A stretch of DNA of 64,000 nucleotides from Nematostella vectensis (lineage: Eukaryota > Cnidaria > Anthozoa > Actiniaria > Edwardsiidae). Positions 1 to 10,800 of this stretch are shown here, one piece after another. A program made the translations under genes and the position numbers. The stretch is from assembly GCF_932526225.1 (NCBI RefSeq), contig NC_064037.1, forward strand, positions 13,529,703 through 13,593,702, in the 5' to 3' direction. The notes beneath the pieces are model-generated. The model made no database searches and was not told where the DNA came from. It saw only the letters and a program-made list of their open reading frames with translations. How positions within the stretch are numbered: position 1 is the first letter of the stretch; every line of letters begins with the position of its first letter.

Positions 1-225
1 TTTCACGTGATACATACCATTGGTCTGAGCTATTTCACGTGATACATACCATTGGTTTGAGCTATTTCACGTGATACATACCATTGGTTTGAGCTATTTC
101 ACATGATACATACCATTGGTTTGAGCTATTTCACATGATACATACCATTAGTTTGAGCTATTTCACATGATACATACCATTGGTCTGAGCTATTTTACGT
201 GACACATACCATTGGTCTGAGCACT
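1..225. repeat. 32-bp tandem repeat, about seven units
   Basis: Units start at 1, 33, 65 and so on with an exact 32-base step. Each carries the sequence TTTCACGTGATACATACCAT or a one- or two-base variant, followed by TGGTYTGAGCTA. Most units hold the palindrome CACGTG and some have drifted to CACATG. The array runs off the left edge, so its full length is unknown. A single stray unit lies at about 518-546, beyond the hairpin at 372-506. No gene is visible in or near it. Confidence 0.9.
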
Positions 226-371
226 GGTTATGGGATAATCCGACTCCGAAATAAAGTCTAATGTCTTGTTAGTGTTGAATAAAGCACGTATTCCTACGTT
301 GACTGGATGTATTCGCCTTGGTTTCGCTCCTCCAGGCGAGTTCTGTCCCTACGCGCTTTGTGACGCCGCCG

Positions 372-506
372 CCTGGTTAATGAGTAACACGACCCCCAGC
401 GGCGCGTTTATTTCCTTCCTCATTATAAAATTAAGTTATTTTATAATGGGGAAGAGAAAAACGCGCCGCTGGGGGTCGAGGTGGTCGAGTTACTCATTTA
501 CCAGGG
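372..506. mobile_element. MITE-like hairpin inserted beside the 32-bp repeat
   Basis: The two arms are near-perfect reverse complements. The left arm has CCTGGTTAATGAGTAAC then CGACCCCCAGCGGCGCGTTT, and the right arm has AAACGCGCCGCTGGGGGTCG and GAGTTACTCATTTACCAGG. A short AT-rich loop separates them. A stray copy of the 32-bp repeat on the far side suggests that the element landed inside the tandem array. From 547 to about 990 I see nothing else. Confidence 0.65.
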
Positions 507-992
507 GGCGGCATTTAACTATTTCACGTGTTACATACCATTGGTTCAACCATCTCTTTGTGCGGTAATGATTCACGTAAGCCAGTCCTAAAAATATAAA
601 TGTGAATGGTGAAAATAATTCGTGCCTATCATTTTAACAGGTATTATGAACATTCCCGGCCTCCTAAAAAATTTTCAGTGAATAAAGATCCCCTACAAAA
701 GTTTCACTTGCTGTTTGCACTTATATAACTGCTGTATGGCTGGATTTTCAGCCCTATAAGTGTCGTCTTTTTAACGTTTATCTTTTGCGGCTTTGTTTAT
801 GTTTGATTAATTTTGATGATCGCTCAATTTACGCTGAAGTACTGCCATAGGTGGCAGACGATGTAAGAATAACTTCCCCACCCCCAATAATTTGGCGGGT
901 CAGGCCATATCCCGGTTATCAAATATAAAGCACCCTGTCGTGGCGATCAATGATAATTGTAATGGAAATTTAATTATTATTATAAATATAAT

Positions 993-1788
993 TATAATTA
1001 TCATTATCATTATCATTATCATTATCATTATCATTATCATTATCATTATCATTATCATTATCATTATCATTATCATTATCATTATCATTATCATTATCAT
1101 TATCATTATCATTATCATTATCATTATCATTATCATTATCATTATCATTATCATTATCATTATCATTATCATTATCATTATCATTATCATTATCATTATC
1201 ATTATCATTATCATTATCATTATCATTATCATTATCATTATCATTATCATTATCATTATCATTATCATTATCATTATCATTATCATTATCATTATCATTA
1301 TCATTATCATTATCATTATCATTATCATTATCATTATCATTATCATTATCATTATCATTATCATTATCATTATCATTATCATTATCATTATCATTATCAT
1401 TATCATTATCATTATCATTATCATTATCATTATCATTATCATTATCATTATCATTATCATTATCATTATCATTATCATTATCATTATCATTATCATTATC
1501 ATTATCATTATCATTATCATTATCATTATCATTATCATTATCATTATCATTATCATTATCATTATCATTATCATTATCATTATCATTATCATTATCATTA
1601 TCATTATCATTATCATTATCATTATCATTATCATTATCATTATCATTATCATTATCATTATCATTATCATTATCATTATCATTATCATTATCATTATCAT
1701 TATCATTATCATTATCATTATCATTATCATTATCATTATCATTATCATTATCATTATCATTATCATTATCATTATCATTATCATTATC

Positions 1789-1844
<56 letters not shown>
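993..1844. repeat. ATTATC hexanucleotide array ending in ATT repeats
   Basis: About 135 uninterrupted copies of ATTATC run to about 1815, followed by pure ATT triplets to 1844. Because six is a multiple of three, every frame stays open and gives long Ile or Ile-Met open frames on both strands. These are artefacts of the repeat. The array lies 3' of the last exon I can see of the receptor gene at 2080-12223, so it is probably intronic. Confidence 0.97.
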
Positions 1845-1845
<1 letters not shown>

Positions 1846-2079
1846 GGTACATTATTTCTACAGCAGCGAACGTAGTTAGTACAGTTAGTGCAAAGGTCTG
1901 CGTCCTCAATTGACAGTAAAACTTTTTTTCGTTGTTTTACGGAAAACGGCTGAATTGTATCAGACAGAACGCATTTCCACGTGCTGCTATTAAATTCTGG
2001 CCAAATTCCATTGTTTTCTGCCGTCGGCTTCCGCGTTGCCGTCATCGTTGCTTAAGGTCCCTAATGACTGCTCCCTTAC

Positions 2080-2215
2080 CCCTGATTCCTTCTGTGAAAC
2101 CAAACGATGGCGCCAGTAATCAGACAGAGACCGAGAGTGCCGAGTATGACGCATAGGGCGATCATACCGGACCCAGCCAGAGAAGAAGATGTGGCGCGGA
2201 CGCGGCTTGAATATA
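2080..2215 (-). CDS. Receptor exon 8: transmembrane helix
   Basis: The CGTAG acceptor takes the phase-1 end of exon 7 and gives VYSSRVRATSSSLAG, then about 22 hydrophobic residues (from GMIALCVILG to IVWF), then HRRNQG and a GTAAGG donor in phase 2. A stop-transfer basic cluster after the helix fits a type I membrane protein. Nothing between 1 and 2079 could be fitted as the next exon. Confidence 0.65.
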
Positions 2216-4755
2216 CTACGGGATTAATAATGATTGATTAAATCTTTTTATAAAATACAAATACCCTTGATAAGAGAAGTGTCCCTCCCCTCCCCAGAAT
2301 TTAAAACAAAGAGGGGCGTAGCTGTATCAACCCCTCTAGCTTGTAAATGTCCGTGTATCGTAAGTAAATATACAGCCTGTTCCAAGTCACTATAAAAGTG
2401 CTATTTGTTTTCAATCCTTTTCCATCCGCTCGATGTGAGGCATTCAAACCACAATATTGCATATATCTGAATCATCAAAGTTCATTTAATAAATCTGGAT
2501 AGTTATCTTAATTCCGCATGATTTTGAATGTACTTGAGATTGCCAAAATTTAACACTAAATTTACCACGAAAAAGCCCCTATAATTCCTCATTGCCTCTG
2601 ACCTTTTTTGCTGACAGGTCTGGCTTCTCGTTTCAGCACGTAGTAGCTGGGTTTCGTGCAGCCGACACTTGTGCACGCTTCCAGGCTGATTACGTAACTC
2701 ATGTCACGCAAAATATCACTTAATACCACGGAAGTGCTGTTTGCATCAACTTCGAGTGTGGTGACGTCACGGGTTGAGACAGATGAATATACGTCACTTT
2801 CGTTTTGCTCTCGCCAGTACCTGAATAGGTATTTGCGGAGTCGCCCTTTTAGGGATTCTTGGTCGGGTTTCTGAGACAAAGTAATATCAGCACCATTATC
2901 ATCATCATCATCATCACCATCATCATAATCGTCGTCGTCGTCGTCGTTATTATCATTATCTTTCGTTTAGCCTCGTTTCCTGGCTTCTATTGGCTGAGCG
3001 GCTTGTTGGTTAATGACGTCACATTTAAGTCCTTCATTACTATAACGTCGTGAAACACCCGTAAAATATATGCCCAACTCCAAAACGTCAAAAATGCAAA
3101 CCAAAGATCACCAGACCCGGACACTCGTGGATTACTCCAAGGCATAAACGGCCTGCAAAAGGGCAATGTAATAGAATTGACTCTATTGTCAAAATATTAA
3201 ACCTTGATTTTTGACCAATTCGTAAGCAAATGCTTCAACTCAGAAACATTTCTTACCAAAAAAGGACCAAAATTCCGAACTACAAATAGAGACAAGCAAA
3301 CACAGATCAAGTCACAAATAGATACCTTAATTGCGCTCCGTCAGGTCCCATTTTACAGCCACCAGCCACAATAATCAATGCTAAAACCTCCATTAGAAGC
3401 GAGTCACCATCTTTAGGCTATATTGCATGCCTGCACTGCATCATGGGAGTCTTCGAAACACCTTGACAGACAGGCGGGCAAATCTTCCCCATAATCATAA
3501 CAGTTTTTTTATAGGTCCTTTTGCCCGAAAGCCAATCAAAACATTTCCAGGTCAAGGAACCCAGAATAAGCCTGAAAACAATTGGGGTGGAAAAGATGTT
3601 CCACATTGGAGAGTATGAGGCTATTCACTAGAAAATTCCTTTCTCACTCAGTGAAGACCAAACAAGGAATTATCCCATTGAATCAACCTCAGCGTGCAAA
3701 CATCCATAAGCACAGCATTAATTATGCCCAAAAAGACTTCATGATGTCCTAAGGCACTCTCCAGATGTGAAAAAGCTGTAATTTTTAAGCAAATTACAAG
3801 CAAAACTGTTGTAAGCAACAGGCTGATGTAGCAATGCCGTCGCTAGATTGGAAAGACACCGCAGTGCATTGTTGGAAACTTCAAGGCATACCGTCTTGGG
3901 TCAGCGGTAGCTCAACTTAACTGGTAGTGTTGGACTTGAAATAGTCTGTTTTTCTTACAATTTTGCTCAAAAGTACCCAAGAGTGAAAGGGTTAATTTGC
4001 CGCTCGCCGTGAAGCCTGGAAAAACACCCGAAATCGGCAGATCGGCTACCCTGCCGAGCAAGCCCAAAGAGTTGGGAAGAGTTAAGGGGAAGAAGCAGAA
4101 AAGAAGAAAGAAGACGAGTCCTGCGCGCTAGGAATGACGGAGACGAGGCGCCCCCTGTCCAATAAGCGTCCCCCGAAAGTTCCGAAAAAATTTCGAAAAA
4201 AAAGCGCCCCGGGCGCTTATTCGAATCATTACGGCAAGTCCTAGTGTTTTGACAGGCGTCCAGACAGCTTATCGTAGAGAAAGATTGAGAACAGAGGGCT
4301 GCCACAAGAGGCCTGGGGACGAGGCTTATCATCGTCACCATCGTCGTCACCATTACCAATATCACCATTATTGACAACATTCCTCCGCCCATCGTCATCA
4401 TTGTTATAATCATCATAATCATCATCATAATCATCATCATAATCATCATCATAATCACCATCATAATCATCATCATAATCACCATCATAATCATTATCAT
4501 AATCATCATCATAATCATCATCATAATCATCATCATAATCACCATCATAATCATCATCATAATCATCATCATAATCATCATCATAATCACCATCATAATC
4601 ATCATCATAATCATCATCATAATCATCATCATAATCATCATCATAATCATCATCATAATCATCATCATAATCATCATCATCATCATCATCATCATCATAA
4701 TCATAATCACCATCATAATCATCATCATCATCATCATCATCATAATCACCATCAT

Positions 4756-4809
<54 letters not shown>

Positions 4810-7800
4810 AAACAGCACAAGCACTCACGACTCCGACCACAAACTCCATCATCATCCTGGTCACTCTAAACATAATCATGCAAGTCATTTTATTCTGTGT
4901 TCATAAAGGAATGTTAAAAAATGATAACTTTGTGTTTGATAGAAACCTATATCACTGTGTCTAGATTTGTACGAATCAAGTTGGATACTTATTAACTACG
5001 ATGGTAACTTCCTCCCGGGGAAAATGGCGAAGCTACGTTTAAACGCCATTCTTTTCGTATGACGGTCTAAATGCATACAAATAAATCAAGACGATTTATT
5101 TATCAGAATCAATATGCCGTTGAAAGGCACATAACATGGGTATCCTAGGTACGAGAGGCTTCAAACTTCAAAGCGCCGATCGCCGCTAATTGATGCTTTG
5201 AGCCTCAGGTACCAAGGGTATAAAAAGAAAGGCATTTCAACTTAACCTTGCTTATAATATTTTTAACTTGCACACATTATTTTTTAATATCAACTATCTT
5301 TCCTGCCATTGCAGGTGCGAACGCAGCATCAGCTTACCTGCCATTGCAGAGTAAAGTTTCTTGTCAGTGTGTCAATAGGCTCCTCTTCATATTCCAAGAA
5401 CTTTACACTGCCTCGAGGAACTAGGAAGAAACAAAATACAGTCAACTGTCGCTGACACCCTCGACACCGTTTATCAAGTGTCTGTAATAGCGATAGTCCG
5501 AAAATAGCGGGATATCAGTCATCACTTCTTGTATGCTGCGGTCGCGTCAGAGCCGTTCGTATTTCTGTCCGTAATAAACGAGGTTGTAATAAGGCAGAAT
5601 TCTTAAATATGGGAAAATCATTATTCTTTGTATGTCCATCACATCATGGCCGTTCGTATTTCTGTCCGTAATAACGTAATAACGTTTTCAGTCATTCCCT
5701 TGTATTTCGGTCTTGTTAGGGTATTTCTGTCCGGGCGAGATGACAAGACAGATTCCGTAACAATAGGAGATATTTTTCTGTCGGTAAAGGGTGAGTTGAC
5801 TGCATAAATTAGACGGACGGACAAGCGCTTCATGAAAGAAACATAACGGCAGGCAGAAAGAAAAGCCTACCTCCTTCCTTGGTTCTCACTGTAATGATTG
5901 CTGCAGGGTCGTGGTCCGAGAACTGATCGCTTACAAGGGAACACCGTACTTGGAAGGTGATCTCAGTGTTCTCCGGAAGTGACGTAATTTCGTAAAGCCA
6001 CGTGGAGCGCTGCTTCAAGGTCTCACTAGGATTATACTGCAAAACATCACGACAATGGGGAAGACGGTCACGTGCACGGCAACGGCGGAAATAGTTTTAT
6101 GAATTGGACTATCCTATAGCCCGTGCACTATTGGTCTCTTGATAAGCTGCCACAGCCAGAATCTGCTATTCATGCAACTCTTACTCTCAACAAGCGGCCA
6201 TTAAAATCTATCATTTAATCGGAAATACCCTTGATAGGAACAATGGGAAATAGGGACGTGTTGACGAATTTTTTTCGTTTCAAACAATTACACAAGCTAT
6301 CAATTCATCCAAGATTTGGTTGCGACTCGTGTAGTTCACACATATTCAACTGGTTTATTTGTGAACCTTCTAAAAGCACTTTTTCTCTTTTTGGGAAGAT
6401 ACCTGAATGAATAAATTACCTGGACGATCCCACCGCACCCTGGAGAACAACGGATTTGGAAATGTATCAGGGACCTAGAGCTGTCCATCAGAACATCCGG
6501 GGTATGCCATGACAGTGTTACGAGATTCCGTTGAACGTCGATGGCTTGTAAGTTACCTGGCAAACCACATTTAGCTGAAACATTTCAGATACGGCGTTAT
6601 TAGTACGCAAAAAAGGAATAACAAGCTTTGGTTTTATCCCAGTTTGTTTCTCCTAAATCAAAAAAAGCCTTAACAATACTCACTTTTATATGGAAGGTTC
6701 CATCCGCTAAGCGAACTGTAAGTTGATCCAAATACATTTGTAGCCTTTACAACAGCTGAAAGAATGCCACACCCCACTACAGGGTAGCGACAACGTTGTT
6801 TCCAGTCTGGGCACTTCCGTAACTCTTGACTTATGTCACAAACAACTTTATTTGTGACACGGTCTTTTTGAGTACATACATGCGCAGCTTGATAAGCGCT
6901 AAGAGTTCCTATTCTGTAACAGCGATTCGGAGAAAGCAGCAACTCGTATTTTTCTGAGATTTCAGGTTTTATAGCTGTTTTACAATTGGAAGTCGTTGGA
7001 TTGATGTTGAGCTTGAATGCTAAAGCACCAATGACAGAAGGTGGAAAGCCATATAGGTACTCCAGAAAAGGTTTCTCAGGCCGTCCAGGTGGGTCTAAAA
7101 AGTAATAATAAAATAAACATATTGACGCCAAATAAACTTGAGAATTGACGCCAAAACAAAAGCAACCTCGTTTCCAGGGCCTTTCTTGTCATTTGGGTCG
7201 GCTGGAAATCCTGAGGGTTGAAGGAGTCACGTGACCAACCGGTCTCAGGGCCATTTCCCGCCGACCCAGATCACAGGAAAGAGAGAGGGCCATGGGAACA
7301 ATGTTGCAATGTTGCAAGTTTCAAAATTCGGCAATCAAATAACACCATCTGGAAAACGATCCATTTCGCGCAATAAACTCAATACGATTTACACATTTCT
7401 CTCACTTACCGTTTAAGAATATTTAGAAACGAGGTTTTAATAGATTGGTGTTTGGATAGGTGATCCGGCGTCAATCGCATTTGTTTCACGAAGAAACACT
7501 AAATGCACTCATTGTACTCATTGTCCGTGATCCTTTTACATCGTCTTGCCACGATTCATGGTTTATTATTTTTAGGTAGACGTGATTCCTCAGCCTTTAC
7601 CGTTTGTAAAATAAGCGAATAAAATAAATGGATAAATGAAAAAATAGACTGGGTTTGTAGTAGATGGCAATAAACGGATCCTACATTGCAATTAGATAAA
7701 ATAGAATGCCTGTTTAATAATTTTTCTTGGCTGGACCTTATCCATATACCAAGGAGAGATAAAAATGAGATGAGCAAAAACATAATATTAAGCCTAAACA

Positions 7801-10800
7801 TCCGCTAAGTAAATTGAGCAGGTAAACAATGTTTTGGACTACATGATATTACACTAAATCCCCCTTTCGTTTATTTTGATTGTCTAAACGATTTCTTCTT
7901 TACTTGCCAAATACTCTCCAAACCAAATAAAAGCTTTGTTTTGATACAATTAACGATATCTTAAATATTAACTTCAATTTACTTTCTTCATGATGAAGTA
8001 CATGACATTAATGAAGAAGTACAGATTTCCTTTTATTAGAAACCTGGACAAAAGCATTGAAAACACTAGGATAGGTGAATTTGGGACTAAAACCACAAAT
8101 GCGAGTGATATTGTTTTTCGTGTAAAATGTCGTACAGGATAAGCGTTTGGCCTGATGCCCTAAATCATCCTTTTTTTAAAGCATTATACTTAACAATTCC
8201 AAAAGAAACAAATGGCAAATACGTCATCCATCTATCAAGATAGTGTGCTATAGCATTTTTTCCTGGCAGTGGTAAGATCATAGGATGCACGAACCAAGCA
8301 CCTGAAGAGGGAAAATAAAAACTACCTTACTGTCAACCATGAGTACCTTAATCAACGGCACCGAGAAGAGCTACGTCTTCCTGCCTATCGACATGGTCAG
8401 CAAATCGCTCTTTTTTGCCGTGTTTGTCGTGTATTTTCTGGTCGGAACGGCCGGCAACGCAGTTTTACTCTTCGCCGTGCGTCAAGTTCAGGTGAACCAA
8501 AGGGGGAAACCTAAGCGAGCAATGGACCGAAATCTTACCACAACCTTCCTCTACAGCCTAACTCTCAATAACGTTCTCACAGCCGTAAGCGCACCCGTTA
8601 TTAACGGCCTCCAGACGTATGTGGACATGTTCACAAGCGACTGGTCCTGCAGAGCTCTCCGCTTCACCACCTACACAATATCGTTAATCAAAATGATTAA
8701 TATTGTTGTCATTTCTGTGGAAAAGTACTTTTCCATTCTTTACCCAATGAAACTAAGCTCCTCTTCCTTGGTGAAGAAACTTCTGGCGACGACATGGGTC
8801 GGTGGGGTTATCCTTGGGGTGCCCTTGACTTCAGTTGTTAAACGAGTCCGCGAGCGAAGACCTTGGTCCCTGGACTTACACTGTGACTTGCCAGTATGAT
8901 AAAGACGCAAAGGCCGTTATTTTCGGTGCCGCAACTGTTGCATACTTAGTCCCTTGCATTCTATTGCTGGTATTCGCAATCAAGATAGCAAGATTCCTCA
9001 ATGAGAGACGGATTTCTGTATTTGCAGACAGGGCATACATGTGGCGATTTAAAGATGCCCGGGTGTTTGTCAACATTATCCTAACGGTCCCGCTGCCGTA
9101 CGGCCTATTTGCGGTCTTTGCGGTTTTGCGGGTAATACTAAAGTTTAAACATGATTTCTATCACTCATGGATTGTTCGCAATGTCAACGCTGTATTTGCT
9201 GTATTTTCAAACTGTGTATTCATTCCAGTTTTTAGCTTTGCAAACAACAGTCAGTTTCGTGTTGTACTTATGCGACTCATGTATAAGAGAAGAGACATTC
9301 AGAATGTCGGACAGGATGGTACAGAAACAAGACAAGGAGGCAAACGGGTGGGATGCCAGAATGTTGAAAGATCGCGGAGAAGAGGCACACAGCCTCTACC
9401 AGAGCGCATTCAAGCATTTAGAGCGATTTGCCTATCAGCCAGTCACAGGCAACACATAACAGATCCACAGCAAGACAATCAGAACGAATTTGACACAGCC
9501 CTCTAACAGTGAATCATTGACGAGTGAGAAAGACCGCGAAAGTGCGCCTGCTCCAGAAGCAAGGACCTCTATGCGTTCATCTAAGACTCTTTTGATAAAC
9601 AAGGGTGTCATTCCCGTTACCCGACGATATACGTCATAATATACGTCTTAAAACTCTATTCTCTAGCGCGCGCGTAAAAATAACGAAACCTGAAAACAAA
9701 ATTTCAAATTTCAGGCGCGTTCTTGTTTAACTTCAAAAAAGATGAAAAATCGTACAATTCTTAGCTATCCCAAATTCAATGGAAACTTCCGACTCTGCCG
9801 CCATCTTGTTTTGAAGATAAACATTGGATAATTTATGCTTATTTATTAAACAAAGCAGAAGCAGTCACGTGACCGGCGTATCCCAGGGTCATTTCCTGCC
9901 GACCTCCGCCGACCCAGATGACAGGAAAGGGAGAGGGCCTTGGGAACGAGGTTGAAACAATAGGCCATGAGATTTTTTGTATGATCATTTTGTATTGAAT
10001 TTGCCACCCAGAAAGGTCACGTGATATCTTAGCGCAAGTCCCTATTGACATGGAAACCTACCTCAAGTACCATGCATCGCGCGCTTTGTTTGATTAAAAA
10101 CGAAGATATAATTTTAGCCACATCCTGAATACCATATTTACGGTCTGTACGGAGATTTCTTGTCTTCCCATTAAATCCATTTTTTTAAAATAACCTGCTT
10201 TTTTCCAGCAAAACGTACCTCCGATTACGGCTGTGAAATTTATCACTGCTAGGGAATATTCTGCTGCTAGACCGCTGACCGCACTGCAGACGTACACACC
10301 AGCATCATCGGGTGAAGCGTCGTCAATCACCAAGGCAACCGAAGCATTGCCACTAACAAGCTTCTGTTCTCTCCGTGACCAGACGAGAGTCACACCATTC
10401 TCGGTCACGCTATCTTCGGTAGACGTGCTTGTCACGTTACATCTGGCCGTCAGGGAGGTATGTCTCGTGACGTATTCACGTGACCGCACTGACAGCTGAA
10501 GTGTGGGGACTGGGAACGAAAGTGTAGAATTTCAGGGTCTGTATCGAATTAACCGACTTGCGACAAATGACCCTAAAAAAATCAGCTACCGATAGTACGT
10601 GGAAAAAGTTAGTGAACCGATGGATACTTCATCACATCTGCATGTGTCTGATATTATATCTAAGGATTTAAAAGCAAATAAAAAATAGTAACAGAGTTTA
10701 AGTTTCACACACTAGAAAGCTGACAAGCGCATTAAAATAAAAGCAAAAGATACATGTAAAAAGTACACGTTACCCGATTACCCTCTTTCAACACGTCCCC

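Noticed and set aside
1-225. CRISPR-like array of 32-bp repeats
   Set aside because: No spacers between units; ordinary tandem repeat.
892-2045. Long poly-Ile and Ile-Met open frames on both strands
   Set aside because: They are translations of the ATTATC array; the short non-repeat ends have no gene-like sequence.
3967-4888. Poly-Met and poly-Asp open frames
   Set aside because: Trinucleotide microsatellite read in different frames.
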